A DNA stretch of 64,000 nucleotides, from the NCBI RefSeq assembly GCF_009901525.1, contig NZ_CP019288.1:4183501-4247500 (forward strand). Direction: 5' to 3'. The translations under genes and the position numbers were made by a program. Positions within the stretch are counted from its first letter, which is position 1. Every line of letters starts with the position of its first letter. The stretch is from Kordia antarctica. GTDB taxonomy: Bacteria; Bacteroidota; Bacteroidia; Flavobacteriales; Flavobacteriaceae. Below, one piece after another: positions 36,395-47,599 of this stretch. The notes under the pieces are model-generated. The model saw only the letters and a list, made by a program, of their open reading frames with translations. It ran no database searches and was not told where the DNA came from.

Positions 36395-39004
36395 TTGGCA
36401 AAAAAACCTGCGAAAAAAGTAACTCCTTTGATGAAGCAATACAATGGTATTAAAACCAAGTATCCGGATGCTTTGTTGCTATTTAGAGTTGGAGATTTTT
36501 ACGAAACTTTTGGTCCAGATGCTGTAAAAACAGCTACTATTCTAGGAATTGTATTGACGCACCGAAATAATGGTGGCGAACAAGTGGAACTCGCAGGATT
36601 TCCGCATCATTCCTTAAATACCTATCTGCCAAAGCTTGTAAAAGCTGGCGAACGTGTTGCTATTTGTGATCAATTAGAAGATCCGAAACAAACTAAAAAT
36701 ATTGTAAAACGTGGTGTTACGGAACTAATAACGCCAGGAGTTGCATTTAGCGATGAAGTGTTGCAAGCCAAAACAAATAATTTTTTGTGTGCCGTTCATT
36801 ATGGAAAAAAGTTGTTAGGTGTTTCTTTTTTAGATGTTTCTACGGGAGAATTTATGACCACACAAGGAAACGCAGAATACATTGATAAACTGTTGCAAAA
36901 CTTTAAACCAAGCGAAATTTTAATTCCAAAACAACGAAAGTTAGAATTTGCAGACGTTTTCGGAACGAATTTGCATGTATTTTATTTGGAAGATTGGGTT
37001 TTTAAAGATGATTACGCTCAGGAAAAACTCATCAATCATTTTGATGTTACTTCCTTGAAAGGATTCGGAATTGAAGATTTGAACGAAGGAATTATTGCTT
37101 CTGGTGCAGTTTTACATTATTTATCAGAAACACGACATAATAAGTTACAACACATCACATCTATTGCTCGAATTGCAGAAGATGAATATGTTTGGATGGA
37201 TCGTTTTACGGTCAGAAATTTAGAATTATACGCTTCGACATCATTCAACGCGATTACATTAATCAACGTAATTGATAAAACCATTTCGCCAATGGGCGGA
37301 CGTTTACTGAAACGTTGGTTGGCATTGCCATTGAAGAATAGTCAAAAGATAAAACAACGGCACGAAGTTGTGAATTACTTGTTGCATCAATCCGTAGAAT
37401 TAGGCAAAATTCAGCAGCACATTCGTCATATAAGCGATATTGAACGCTTGATTTCTAAAGTTGCAACGGGAAAAGTCTCGCCAAGAGAAGTGATTCAACT
37501 GAAAAATTCTTTAGAAGCGATTGTTCCGATCAAACGAATTACAAGTGCGAGCAAAAACGAAGCATTGAAAGTTATTGGCGATACTATTCATGAATGTGAG
37601 TTGCTTCGTTCAAAAATTAAAGAAACTTTAAATGAAGATGCGCCCGTCAATATTTTAAAAGGTAATACTATTGCAAACGGTTTTTCGGAGAAGTTAGATG
37701 AATTGCGCGCGATTGCATTCTCTGGAAAGGATTATCTAGACAAAATGCTGCAACGTGAATGTCAAACCACAGGAATTCCATCTTTAAAAATAGCTTCTAA
37801 TAACGTTTATGGTTATTATATTGAAGTTCGAAATACGCATAAAGCGAAAGTCCCAGAGGAATGGACGCGAAAGCAAACGTTGGTGAATGCCGAACGTTAT
37901 ATTACCGAAGAATTGAAAGAATACGAAACAAAGATTTTGGGTGCGGAAGAAAAAATAATGCAAATAGAGCAGGAGTTGTTTGCGGATTTAGTCGTTTGGA
38001 TCAATCAATATATCAAAGCCGTTCAGCAAAATGCAAATATTATTGCAAAGCTTGATTGTTTGTGCGGATTTGCAACGCTGGCGAAAGCAAATAAGTATGT
38101 GTATCCTGAAATTGACGATACGTTTGATTTAGAGATTAAAAACGGGCGTCATCCTGTGATTGAAAAACAATTGCCCATTGGTGAAAGTTATATTGCGAAT
38201 GATTTGTATCTCGACAGAGACGCGCAACAAATCATTATGATTACAGGCCCAAATATGAGTGGAAAGTCGGCTATTTTGCGTCAAACCGCATTAATTGTAC
38301 TCTTGGCTCAGATGGGAAGTTTTGTGCCCGCAGATTCCGCTAGAATCGGTTTGGTTGATAAGATTTTTACACGTGTTGGCGCAAGTGATAATATTTCCAT
38401 GGGAGAATCTACTTTTATGGTAGAAATGAACGAAACGGCTTCTATTTTGAATAATGTTTCCGAACGTAGTTTGATACTGTTAGATGAAATTGGGCGTGGA
38501 ACGAGTACGTATGACGGAATTTCGATTGCGTGGGCGATTTCAGAGTATTTACATGAGCATCCATCGCGCGCAAAAACATTGTTTGCGACACATTATCATG
38601 AGTTGAATGAAATGACGGAGATTTTTGATCGGATTAAGAATTACAACGTTTCCGTGAAAGAATTGAAAGATACAGTATTATTTTTGCGAAAATTGGTCAA
38701 AGGTGGAAGCGAACATAGTTTCGGAATTCACGTTGCTAAGATGGCTGGAATGCCGCAGCAAGTCATTCACAAGGCAAATAAAATTTTAAAGCGTTTAGAA
38801 AAATCACATTCAAGCGAAGAACTTGCGGACGATTTGAAAGGTGTTGAAAATGACATGCAATTGAGTTTTTTCAATATGGATGATCCGCTGTTGGAAGAAA
38901 TCAAACAAGAAATTTTGATGACAGATATTGATACATTGACGCCAATTGAAGCATTAATGAAGCTTAACGAGATAAAACGCATGTTGCAACGGGCAAAAAA
39001 GTAA
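36395..39004 (+). CDS. mutS: DNA mismatch repair protein MutS
   Basis: 869 residues starting at a TTG (36395) because the conserved [21 protein letters not shown]-terminus needs it; the next ATG would remove the N-terminal residues. Mismatch-contact motif [11 protein letters not shown] is near residues 30-40 with the intercalating Phe. The connector, clamp and core regions follow. The ATPase carries Walker [11 protein letters not shown] (about 617-626), Walker [17 protein letters not shown] and a DSIRTATFE-type signal region. It recognises base mismatches and recruits MutL. It is followed by the tRNA-Gly/tRNA-Leu pair. Confidence 0.97.
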   Translation: MAKKPAKKVTPLMKQYNGIKTKYPDALLLFRVGDFYETFGPDAVKTATILGIVLTHRNNGGEQVELAGFPHHSLNTYLPKLVKAGERVAICDQLEDPKQTKNIVKRGVTELITPGVAFSDEVLQAKTNNFLCAVHYGKKLLGVSFLDVSTGEFMTTQGNAEYIDKLLQNFKPSEILIPKQRKLEFADVFGTNLHVFYLEDWVFKDDYAQEKLINHFDVTSLKGFGIEDLNEGIIASGAVLHYLSETRHNKLQHITSIARIAEDEYVWMDRFTVRNLELYASTSFNAITLINVIDKTISPMGGRLLKRWLALPLKNSQKIKQRHEVVNYLLHQSVELGKIQQHIRHISDIERLISKVATGKVSPREVIQLKNSLEAIVPIKRITSASKNEALKVIGDTIHECELLRSKIKETLNEDAPVNILKGNTIANGFSEKLDELRAIAFSGKDYLDKMLQRECQTTGIPSLKIASNNVYGYYIEVRNTHKAKVPEEWTRKQTLVNAERYITEELKEYETKILGAEEKIMQIEQELFADLVVWINQYIKAVQQNANIIAKLDCLCGFATLAKANKYVYPEIDDTFDLEIKNGRHPVIEKQLPIGESYIANDLYLDRDAQQIIMITGPNMSGKSAILRQTALIVLLAQMGSFVPADSARIGLVDKIFTRVGASDNISMGESTFMVEMNETASILNNVSERSLILLDEIGRGTSTYDGISIAWAISEYLHEHPSRAKTLFATHYHELNEMTEIFDRIKNYNVSVKELKDTVLFLRKLVKGGSEHSFGIHVAKMAGMPQQVIHKANKILKRLEKSHSSEELADDLKGVENDMQLSFFNMDDPLLEEIKQEILMTDIDTLTPIEALMKLNEIKRMLQRAKK

Positions 39005-39053
39005 TTGATTCTTAGTGGATTAAAAAATAATTGATTCTTTTTCCTGAAAACGT

Positions 39054-39083
39054 TTTGGTATTTAAAGAAATGTTTTAAATTTG
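39054..39083 (+). promoter_or_regulatory. promoter of tRNA-Gly/tRNA-Leu
   Basis: TTTG at 39054-39057 and TAAATTTG at 39076-39083 with an 18-base spacer. The start region reads CATCCGCAAT, the same as after the tRNA-Asp promoter at 62411. Confidence 0.7.
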
Positions 39084-39128
39084 CATCCGCAATACAGCAG
39101 TAGTATTGCACGTTCTTTAGAATAATTT

Positions 39129-39201
39129 GCGAAAATAGCTCAGCTGGTAGAGCGTAACCTTGCCAAGGTTGAGGTCGCGGGTTCGAGTCCCGTTTTTCGC
39201 T
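39129..39201 (+). tRNA. tRNA-Gly (GCC)
   Basis: 73 nucleotides. Acceptor GCGAAAA pairs with TTTTCGC, discriminator T. The anticodon loop is TTGCCAA in a TAACC/GGTTG stem. The T-arm contains GTTCGAGTCC. No CCA is encoded. It is followed 15 bases later by tRNA-Leu. Confidence 0.95.
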
Positions 39202-39216
39202 CTATATAAAATCCAC

Positions 39217-39300
39217 GCTCGAGTGGTGGAATTGGTAGACACGTTGGACTTAAAATCCAATGGCCCTTGGGCCGTGCGGGTTCAAGTCCCGCCTCGAGTA
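39217..39300 (+). tRNA. tRNA-Leu (TAA)
   Basis: 84 nucleotides with the long variable arm expected for leucine (TGGCCCTTGGGCCG). Acceptor GCTCGAG pairs with CTCGAGT, discriminator A. The anticodon loop is CTTAAAA in a TTGGA/TCCAA stem. T-arm GGTTCAAGTCCC. Confidence 0.96.
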
Positions 39301-39304
39301 CGAA

Positions 39305-39341
39305 AGCCCTTCTTAATCTGTTGATTTTGAAGGGTTTTTTT
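39305..39341 (+). terminator. terminator of the tRNA pair
   Basis: AAGCCCTTC ... GAAGGGTTTTTTT hairpin with a 13-base loop and a seven-T run, directly after tRNA-Leu. Confidence 0.75.
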
Positions 39342-39766
39342 ATGGGTTTATTTTTTTGTTTACAATAGTTAGAAAGGAAACTTTCTTTGTATGTGACTAG
39401 AAAAGCTTATAAGAAAACAATACTCTTCAGTTTTCTTTAATTTTCCCGTTTTAATCAGTGTTTTGCAGGTTCATAGATATTCTTACAATTCATAAATTCC
39501 GAGTATGATTCTTTTTTTTAAGGTTTGTTTCTGTATACATTTAGTAAGGTAAATTTTAGAAAACATAAATAATTCATGAGAAAATAAATTAGAATTTCCT
39601 AAGATTTTTCTCATTGATTCATATTCAAAATAATTTAGCATTTATGGTTTTACCGTAACAATTTTACTCTAAGGTTAATGTGTGATTTTATTGAGAAGTG
39701 GTAAGTTGTTTTTTTGTTTCTTTAATTTAAAACAAAGTTTATTATAATAAAATAAATGGATATTCT
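39342..39766. other. 425-base intergenic region upstream of the T9SS/RHS genes
   Basis: No gene seen. The only clear element is ATGGTTTTACCGTAACA (39644-39660), sharing 15 identical bases with 49257-49271. Confidence 0.5.
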
Positions 39767-40888
39767 ATGAATTTAAAATTTCTTCCTTATTGCCTAACAA
39801 TGCTTTTTTGCTCAATTTTTTATGGGCAAACGGATACTAATATGCTAGATACTTCAACTTGGACAGTTGGGACTGGTTCTGTTTCTGGATTTTCTCAATA
39901 TGGCATTACATCAGAAAATTCAAGAGTTATTGGAAATAACCATGTAGGAGACAATGTTGTTCTTTGGAAAGCTAGTCCAGATGTAAATGGAACTCAAAGT
40001 GGCGGTTTTGGGTCTTCTTATGAAAATATTAATCATACAAAGGATTATCGCTTATCTGTTTGGATAAAGAAAACGAATTCGAATGATGGTAGTTCTTATT
40101 TTAAGCTAACAAGTTATACTGGTGGTGTACATCATACATTAAAACTAGACGGAGCAGCAGTAAGTTATCCGGCTTTTTGGGTTGGAGATTTGCCAAAACT
40201 CGATAGATGGTATTTGTTCGTTGGTTATATTCATAAAAGCAGCTATTCTTCAACCATTAATCTCGGGAAAATTTATGATGGTGTAACTGGAGAAGTTGTT
40301 CAATCAATTACTGATTTTAAATTTAAGTCTTCAGCGACAAATTTACAGCATAGAACTTTTTTATATGGCGATACAAATATTATGGACAGACAATATATGT
40401 ATGCTCCAAGAATGGAAGTTATAGATGGTACAGAATGGTCATTGAACCAATTATTAAGAATAAATCCTGGTTCTAAATTATTGTTTGTTTACGATAATGC
40501 AGGAAATCAAAAACAACGATTTTATTGTGCTGTTGCTAGTTGTTCTGTACCAAATCCTCCAGCAGGAAGAGCCGCGTCTGAAGAAGTCATAGTTTCAAAG
40601 GAATCAGAGATAATAGAAGATGGTATATCTGTATTAGAAAAAGAGTTTTCACTTTATCCAAATCCTACACAAGGATCAGTTTTATTGAAGTTTAGCTCCA
40701 ATTCAGGCGTATCTCTATCAGACGATATTAATGTATATAACAGCTTAGGTATATTGGTCAAAACCATACCAAGTGAATCTAAAAATGAATTGGAAATTGA
40801 TTTAAGTAATTTATCTACAGGAATGTATTTGGTACATATACATTTAAGTAACGGCGAAAGTATAACTAAGCAAATCATCAAAAAATAA
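39767..40888 (+). CDS. T9SS type A sorting domain-containing secreted protein
   Basis: 373 residues. A signal peptide (FLPYCLTMLFCSIFYGQ) is followed by an N-terminal region (22-~220) with the pattern LDTSTWTVGTGSVSGFSQYG ... NNHVGDNVVLWKAS, likely a lectin/laminin-G-like sandwich. The C-terminal ~75 residues (SLYPNPTQGSVLLKFS ... LSTGMYLVHIHLSNGESITKQIIKK) are the type A T9SS sorting signal, which is cleaved and used for surface attachment. Only 12 bases separate it from the RHS gene, so the two are probably co-transcribed. The N-terminal ~105 residues are paralogous to the truncated gene at 48285. Confidence 0.85.
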   Translation: MNLKFLPYCLTMLFCSIFYGQTDTNMLDTSTWTVGTGSVSGFSQYGITSENSRVIGNNHVGDNVVLWKASPDVNGTQSGGFGSSYENINHTKDYRLSVWIKKTNSNDGSSYFKLTSYTGGVHHTLKLDGAAVSYPAFWVGDLPKLDRWYLFVGYIHKSSYSSTINLGKIYDGVTGEVVQSITDFKFKSSATNLQHRTFLYGDTNIMDRQYMYAPRMEVIDGTEWSLNQLLRINPGSKLLFVYDNAGNQKQRFYCAVASCSVPNPPAGRAASEEVIVSKESEIIEDGISVLEKEFSLYPNPTQGSVLLKFSSNSGVSLSDDINVYNSLGILVKTIPSESKNELEIDLSNLSTGMYLVHIHLSNGESITKQIIKK

Positions 40889-40900
40889 AACGAGTTGGAC

Positions 40901-43900
40901 ATGAATATAAAAAATTACTATATAAGTTGCGTATTACTTTTAATGGGGTTTGTTGGTTTTGCACAAAAAACACCTGAAAATTTAATTAGAGGTACAGAAA
41001 GTTCAAAAAATATAACTTCTAAGCCAATTTTTAGCGATAATAGGAAAGTAACAATACAAGACAGATCTGATACTAATGAAAAGCCAAGTGCTGTTTCGAG
41101 TAAGACATCTTCAGAAGCTGGTACAACTCCGGCTGATTTTTCTGTATCCTTATCAGGAGGAGCGACCTACAATATTCCTATTGCTATACCACCTGGAGTA
41201 AGAGATATTAGCCCAAACATAGGATTAAATTTCAATAGTCAAGCGTCTAATGGTTTGGCAGGTTGGGGATGGGGATTCTCTGGCTTATCTACAATTAGTC
41301 GAGTTTCTTCTACAGAGTTTCATGATGGTTTTGTTGATGGAGTTGATTTTGACCTTAATGATCGTTTTTCTTTAGATGGACAAAGATTATTGCTTAAATC
41401 AGGAACTTATGGAGCTACCAATTCTACTTATCAAACGGAAACCTATTCCAATATAAAAATTCAGGCTTATGGAACTTCTTCTTATGGCGCTTCTTATGGT
41501 CCTTCATATTTTATTGTTTATTATCCAGATGGTTCAAGAGTTTGGTATGGTTTAGCTTCAGGCTCCAGAAACCGATTAGAATGGGCTGTATATAAAAAAG
41601 TCGATGCTCAGGGTAATAAGATGGAATACTTTTATATTTACGATGGTGAATTAAGAGCTATTAGTAGAATTCGATTTGGAAGTAGAACAGGAATTGGGCC
41701 AGGAGAAATTTTATTCTCTTATAAAACAAGGAAAAGACCCGAACTGTCTTACGTTAATGGTATAGCTTTTAAAAGAACAAGAATTCTAGATAGAATAGAA
41801 ACTAGAGGAAATGGCCAAACATATAGAAAATATGTATTAACGCATGATGAAACACCTTTGGGCTATGAACGATTAACTTCTGTTGAAGAATATAATAAAG
41901 CGAATCAAAGTTTGACGCCTGTAAATTTTAGCTATGATAATTCCTCTTCAAACCCAAATCCAGATACGTATGCTGGGTCTTTATATCCAGGATATAACTA
42001 TCAGACTGATAATATTTTATCAGGTGAGTTTAATGGAGATGGAAAATTAGATTTTATTCTATATAATAAAAATACTAGAAATAAACTCCACCTTTTCGAT
42101 AATATTTATGAGTCATCCTATAATAATACGGAAATAGGACGGACATATAATGTTTCAAATTTTGATGATGTCATAGGAAATAGTATGCTCAATCATCAAG
42201 GAAAAAAACTAGGCCAACAAGGAATTACGCTGATCAAAGAAAATATTAGTGGCAATACATCTTCGATAGAGTTCAAGAGTTATTATCATGGCGCTGTGGG
42301 ATTATATTATCATTACACTAAAACATGGAATGCACCAACCTATTCATATGAAAGTTATTGCGGTAATTCTACAAGAAAGAAAATTCCAAAAGAATATATA
42401 TCAGGAGATTTTAATGGTGATGGTTTAACAGACGTATTAGCAATAGGAAAGCCATATACAAATAGATATTGTTATGAATATGAGTGCCCAGGAGGTGGAG
42501 GTGATCCTTGGAGTTATGAAACAATACAACAAAAAGATGAAAGTGATGAGGATTTTGCAGTCAGAAAGCAAAAAGCTTTAAAACAAAATAAAGAACAGGT
42601 GGCTGAACGTACTCCAATTACTATTGATCCAGGTGATGGTGGTGGAGGCGGAAATGGAAGTTGTTGCTCTTGTAGTTCGTATACAACGAATTATAGAACA
42701 GCATATTTTATTGATTTAGATAGAAACTTAACTTCAGGATTTGCTAATTGGGCAGGAAGTTTACAGCAAGAAATAAAGTCTGATGATAGAGTTATGGCAG
42801 CTGATTTTAATGGAGATGGGAAAACAGATTTATTCCATTTTACTGAAGGGAAAGCTTTCGTTTATGAGCTAAATAGCAACAATCAACTATCTTTAATTTA
42901 CACAGAAACGGATAGTTATATTAAAATGAACCGTCCTATTCTTTTAGGAGATTATAATGGTGATGGAAAAACAGATTTTTTAGTACCTACAGCAAATAAT
43001 AGTAGAAACTGGCGATTCTTTTTATCTAGAGGGACTAACATTCTAAAATATACTAAATATTTAGATTTAATCACTTATGTGGAAAGTCAAGTATCACAAT
43101 ATTATAATTACAGTGACGGTCCAATTACGGATGCCGTTGTAGAAATTAAATTTATTGCTCAAGATGTAAATGGAGATGGAAAGACAGATTTAATTAAACA
43201 TTGGATAGCGAGTGCATACTCTACAAATCATGAATACTCAGAAGATGTAGTGAATATTCATGTAAATAAGTTTACAACCAGCGATACAACACCTTCTTTT
43301 GAACATACGTCAAATTATCTTCAAACAAATACAGGAATCAAAAAATTTGGAGTGCCTATATTTTTAGATTCTCATTCTGAAACAGATAATATTGAATACG
43401 CATATGTTAGTGCCAATCATTTATCGGCATATGAATTTGAAGGAGACCATAGAAAAGATGTAACATTAGAACAAATAAATAACAATGGCACTTCTCATTT
43501 AATAGATTATGCGGGTTTAACTAATCAGGGAAATTATTATGAACAAGCTTATACTGGGAGTTATGACGAAATTTATCCATATGTAAATGTCAATATTGTA
43601 CCTTCTTTAAAACTAGTCAGTAAAGTAAGGGAAACTAGTAGTGGATCAACACGAACTCAAAATTTTAAATATTCTGGAGCAGTCTCTCATGCAGATGGTT
43701 TAGGTCTGTTAGGGTTTAAACAGGTTGCAAAATCAAATATCAATGGTTATGGAGTCCAATCATTATGGAATATTACAGACTTTGATATTCAAAAAAGAGG
43801 ATCTCCTACACGAAATTGGATCTCTACGAGTTCTTCCACTACTCCATACAGCTACATAAGTAAGAACGATTATACGTATCAAACACAGCTAACAGCAGAT

Positions 43901-46900
43901 AAAGTTTTTATTAATCTTAAATCTCAAGTTATTTCTGAAGATGCTTTAACTGGTATCACAAGTACTAAAGCATTTAGCTATGATTCGTATTATAGTCCAA
44001 CAACAGTTACGACAACATTGCCTGGAGGTTCGGAAACCATTACACAACAATACATCAACAATCCTAGCCCTTTTGATCAAACATATACTATTGGAAGATT
44101 ATCTGAAAAAACAACTACCAATGTTTTAAACGGAGATACATTTAGTACAAGTAAAAAATACTTTTACAGTAATAATTTAATGACACAAGTCAGACGACAA
44201 GGAAATGGTACACCGTGGTTATATGAATATTATCAATACGATATTTTTGGTAATATTTTACAAAAAAAAGTTACAGGAATTGGTGTTTCAGATAGAATAG
44301 AAAATTTTGAGTTTGATGCTTCGGGCAGATACATGACTAAATCTATTGATGATGAGGGACTTGAAACTACATATGCATACAATATAGCTACGGGCGATCC
44401 AATAAGTGTTACCAATGCATATGGTTTGCCAGTAACGTATCAATATGATGATTGGAATAGAGTTACTAGAGAAACCAATTATTTAGGTAAGCATACTTAT
44501 ACTACCTACGCAAATAATTCAACGTATGGTACAGGAGGATTACTAAAAACTACTAATTATGACCAAGGCGAAGATCAAAAGATCTATTATAATGCATTAG
44601 GTTGGGTTATGAAAGAAGGAGTTTTAAGTATTAATAATAAGTGGATATTTAAGAACTACGAGTATGATGTAGCAGGGAAAAAGCTAAAAGAAAGCGAACC
44701 GTATTTTAGTACATCTTCTCCCGCACAATGGAATCAATATTTTTTTGATCAATACGGTAGATCAATTGCACAGCAATTATTTACAGGAAAAGTAATTAAT
44801 ACAACTTATAGCGGTTTGTCTGCAACAGTAGATGATGGTACTAAAACAGTTACTTCAACTAAAGATGCTTTGGGCAATATTATTAGTATTCAAGATGATG
44901 GAGGAACTATAAACTATACATATTATGCGAATGGGAAAATGAAATCTACCAATTATGATAGTCATATTGTAAATGTTACCATTGATGGTTGGGGAAGAAA
45001 AATAGCGTTAACTGATCCTTCAGCAGGAACGTATACGTATCAATATAATATTCTAGGAGAAACATTACAAGCAGTAACTCCTAAAGGTACCACAAGCTAT
45101 CAATATAGTCCAGAAGGTAAATTAATTCGTAAGGAAGTTGTTGGAGATCAAACGAATATTGTTACAGATTATGAGTATAATCCTGCTACAAAGCTTTTAA
45201 AACGAATATTAGCTATAAATAATGAGACAGGTACTCATTACGATTACAATTATTTCTATGATAGTAGTAAACGAATTAATAAAATTACGGAAGGTAATGG
45301 AGCTGCTGATTTTGAAAAACAATTAACGTATGATAGTTATGGACGAATTAATAAAGAAGTATATATAACCAATACTACCTCTGCAGCAACCAGTAATATT
45401 GTAAGTGTAAAAAATGTATACGACACAACGACAGGAATATTAAGAGAAATAAGAGACTTTAATACAAACGTACGCTTGTGGCGTATAAATACTGAAAATG
45501 CCAGAGGAAAAGCTTTGAGTATTAGTTTAGGAAATGGAATTATTAAGACAAAACAATATGATCAGTATGGTTTTTTAACGAACGTTTATGATCGCAAGCT
45601 TGGATTAGGCATAATAGGTTCGCCACCACCTACGCCTATAGTAGCTTTAAATATGGACTATAATTTTGATTATCAACGAGGTATTTTAAACAGTCGTAAA
45701 AACTATGCATTCGCTAATTGGAATGAAAATTTTTCTTATGATAGTTTGGATAGGCTAACTCAAATAAGTGGTGCAGTAAATCAGCAACAAGAATACGACC
45801 AACGAGGTAGAATAACGGATAATTCTTCCGTAGGTGTATACAACTATAATAATTCAAATGCTTACAGGTTAGAAAACATAGACTTAAATAATCAAGGTGA
45901 TTTATACTATCAACAAAATGAATTACAACAAATAACCTATAACGCGTTTAAAAAACCTATTAAGATTTTTCAAAAAGATAAAGGGATCGTAAACTTTGAG
46001 TACGGGCCTTTTATGAACAGAACACATGCTTATTATGGCGGTTTGCAAGAAGATAAAAACCTGCGGCAATATCACAAACAATACTCAAGTATTATTCCTG
46101 TAGAAATTATTGAAGACAATAACATAGGAAGCACAAAAATAATTACATATATAGGAGGAGATGCTTATAGTGCTCCTATTGCTCACATAAAAAAAGAGGT
46201 TTCCGGATCAAGTTCTATAGATGAATACCATTATTTACATCGTGATTATTTAGGTAGTATTCTAGCAATTTCAAACGCTAGCACAGAAATTGTAGAAAAG
46301 CGCCAGTTTGGAGCATGGGGTGCAACAGATCAATTTGTAAATATACAAGGAGATACTTCTTTTGGTCATGATTCACTCATTGGAAGAGGGTTTACAGGTC
46401 ATGAACATTTCTTTGAAGTAGCTCTTATTCATATGAATGGTCGTATGTATGATGCTAAATTGGGCCGTTTCTTATCTCCTGATAATTTTATACAAGATCC
46501 GTACAATACACAGAGTTTTAATCGTTATGGATATGTATGGAATAATCCTTTATCTTTTAGTGATCCAAGTGGTGAAATTATTTGGGCCGCAGTTTTAGTG
46601 GGAGTAATTGTCGGCGCAATTTCAGGTGCTGCTGCTTATATTGGTCATGCAATACAAACAGGAAACTGGAGTTGGGGCGGTTTTGGAATGGCTATATTAG
46701 GAGGAGCTATTGTAGGCGGTTTAACTTATGGAATTGCCCCCTCAATGGTCTGGAGTACTGGCTCAATACTCTCTATTGCAGCTGGAGGTTTCGTGGGTGC
46801 TTTTTTACCATCCTTTAATATTCCCATAGGCGATTGGAATATAAGTATTAGCCCATCTATAGCATTTGGTAATGCTGCAGGTATAGGTGCTAGTTTAAGT

Positions 46901-47599
46901 GTTGGATATAGTGATGGTAATTGGAGTTTTTCGGCAGGTATAGGTTACATGAATTATGGTAACTATAATGGTTTTGGAAATGGCGTTGAAATTAGAAAAT
47001 CTATACTAGCAGCTTACGACGATGGTAAAACAGGGTTTTCATTAGGAACAAATTGGTGGAGCGGAAATTTAGGAGGTGGAAATGATAATTTTCATCAGCA
47101 AACTGGTATGTTAGGTATTCGATCAGGGGATTTTAGACTTCGATATGAAAATGACGGAAAGCCTTTTAGTGGCTTATCAGGGGACGGAAATGATCAATAC
47201 AGAACTGCTGCATTAGAATTGGGAGTTGGAGAATACTCTGTTGGTTTCAATTTATTTACGGGAAAAAGAAATAAAGAAAGTTATAAAGCAGAAAAAAGTG
47301 GACAATGGGATGGAAATTTAGGCGAGATAGGTCCATACAAATCCGGCAAATATGGAGAACATTATAAAAATGGTTTAGTAAAAGAGGTAGGAACAAAATA
47401 TAGACTTGGTGCCTTAACTTTTGGTTATAAAGGTTACAAGTTGGGAGTAAATAGTGAATGGGTTAGACATGCAATACAGAATGTAGCAATTCATGGTTCA
47501 CCTAAATGGCTTGCTGGACAAAGAATGTTTGAGATGCAAAGTAACTCATGGAATAGATATTTTCAATATAAAACACCTAATATGTTTACATCATGGTAA
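40901..47599 (+). CDS. SpvB/FG-GAP/RHS-repeat protein with polymorphic toxin type 23-like C-terminus
   Basis: 2232 residues from the ATG at 40901; a TTG two codons upstream opens the frame. Signal peptide to ~22 (ISCVLLLMGFVGFAQ). SpvB-like entry about 75-330 (GGATYNIPIAIPPGVRDISPNIGL). Five Ca-binding FG-GAP/VCBS motifs DxNGDGxxD near 377, 502, 636, 685 and 756. YD/RHS repeats about 1050-1800, then the RHS core RDYLGSILAISN (about 1780) and GRMYDAKLGRFLSPD (about 1850), with DPSG near 1889. The last ~340 residues vary from the core: a Gly-rich hydrophobic stretch, then FRLRYENDGKPFSGLSGDG ... RTAALELGVG ... NLFTGKRN, a pattern I associate with type 23 polymorphic toxin domains. Insert GGGGGNGSCCSCSS near 585-595 is odd. 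The overlapping lipoprotein gene may be its immunity partner. Confidence 0.82.
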   Translation: MNIKNYYISCVLLLMGFVGFAQKTPENLIRGTESSKNITSKPIFSDNRKVTIQDRSDTNEKPSAVSSKTSSEAGTTPADFSVSLSGGATYNIPIAIPPGVRDISPNIGLNFNSQASNGLAGWGWGFSGLSTISRVSSTEFHDGFVDGVDFDLNDRFSLDGQRLLLKSGTYGATNSTYQTETYSNIKIQAYGTSSYGASYGPSYFIVYYPDGSRVWYGLASGSRNRLEWAVYKKVDAQGNKMEYFYIYDGELRAISRIRFGSRTGIGPGEILFSYKTRKRPELSYVNGIAFKRTRILDRIETRGNGQTYRKYVLTHDETPLGYERLTSVEEYNKANQSLTPVNFSYDNSSSNPNPDTYAGSLYPGYNYQTDNILSGEFNGDGKLDFILYNKNTRNKLHLFDNIYESSYNNTEIGRTYNVSNFDDVIGNSMLNHQGKKLGQQGITLIKENISGNTSSIEFKSYYHGAVGLYYHYTKTWNAPTYSYESYCGNSTRKKIPKEYISGDFNGDGLTDVLAIGKPYTNRYCYEYECPGGGGDPWSYETIQQKDESDEDFAVRKQKALKQNKEQVAERTPITIDPGDGGGGGNGSCCSCSSYTTNYRTAYFIDLDRNLTSGFANWAGSLQQEIKSDDRVMAADFNGDGKTDLFHFTEGKAFVYELNSNNQLSLIYTETDSYIKMNRPILLGDYNGDGKTDFLVPTANNSRNWRFFLSRGTNILKYTKYLDLITYVESQVSQYYNYSDGPITDAVVEIKFIAQDVNGDGKTDLIKHWIASAYSTNHEYSEDVVNIHVNKFTTSDTTPSFEHTSNYLQTNTGIKKFGVPIFLDSHSETDNIEYAYVSANHLSAYEFEGDHRKDVTLEQINNNGTSHLIDYAGLTNQGNYYEQAYTGSYDEIYPYVNVNIVPSLKLVSKVRETSSGSTRTQNFKYSGAVSHADGLGLLGFKQVAKSNINGYGVQSLWNITDFDIQKRGSPTRNWISTSSSTTPYSYISKNDYTYQTQLTADKVFINLKSQVISEDALTGITSTKAFSYDSYYSPTTVTTTLPGGSETITQQYINNPSPFDQTYTIGRLSEKTTTNVLNGDTFSTSKKYFYSNNLMTQVRRQGNGTPWLYEYYQYDIFGNILQKKVTGIGVSDRIENFEFDASGRYMTKSIDDEGLETTYAYNIATGDPISVTNAYGLPVTYQYDDWNRVTRETNYLGKHTYTTYANNSTYGTGGLLKTTNYDQGEDQKIYYNALGWVMKEGVLSINNKWIFKNYEYDVAGKKLKESEPYFSTSSPAQWNQYFFDQYGRSIAQQLFTGKVINTTYSGLSATVDDGTKTVTSTKDALGNIISIQDDGGTINYTYYANGKMKSTNYDSHIVNVTIDGWGRKIALTDPSAGTYTYQYNILGETLQAVTPKGTTSYQYSPEGKLIRKEVVGDQTNIVTDYEYNPATKLLKRILAINNETGTHYDYNYFYDSSKRINKITEGNGAADFEKQLTYDSYGRINKEVYITNTTSAATSNIVSVKNVYDTTTGILREIRDFNTNVRLWRINTENARGKALSISLGNGIIKTKQYDQYGFLTNVYDRKLGLGIIGSPPPTPIVALNMDYNFDYQRGILNSRKNYAFANWNENFSYDSLDRLTQISGAVNQQQEYDQRGRITDNSSVGVYNYNNSNAYRLENIDLNNQGDLYYQQNELQQITYNAFKKPIKIFQKDKGIVNFEYGPFMNRTHAYYGGLQEDKNLRQYHKQYSSIIPVEIIEDNNIGSTKIITYIGGDAYSAPIAHIKKEVSGSSSIDEYHYLHRDYLGSILAISNASTEIVEKRQFGAWGATDQFVNIQGDTSFGHDSLIGRGFTGHEHFFEVALIHMNGRMYDAKLGRFLSPDNFIQDPYNTQSFNRYGYVWNNPLSFSDPSGEIIWAAVLVGVIVGAISGAAAYIGHAIQTGNWSWGGFGMAILGGAIVGGLTYGIAPSMVWSTGSILSIAAGGFVGAFLPSFNIPIGDWNISISPSIAFGNAAGIGASLSVGYSDGNWSFSAGIGYMNYGNYNGFGNGVEIRKSILAAYDDGKTGFSLGTNWWSGNLGGGNDNFHQQTGMLGIRSGDFRLRYENDGKPFSGLSGDGNDQYRTAALELGVGEYSVGFNLFTGKRNKESYKAEKSGQWDGNLGEIGPYKSGKYGEHYKNGLVKEVGTKYRLGALTFGYKGYKLGVNSEWVRHAIQNVAIHGSPKWLAGQRMFEMQSNSWNRYFQYKTPNMFTSW

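Noticed and set aside
36395-36433. Later ATG start for mutS
   Set aside because: It would remove the conserved N-terminal MutS residues; the TTG at 36395 is preferred.
39129-39300. Integration site at the tRNA genes with an inserted island
   Set aside because: No integrase gene and no direct repeat of a tRNA 3' end was noticed in the accessory region from 39.7 to 49.8 kb.
46582-46818. 78-codon Arg/Gly/Cys-rich frame inside the RHS gene
   Set aside because: It lies in an alternate frame of the Gly-rich coding segment, which explains its composition.
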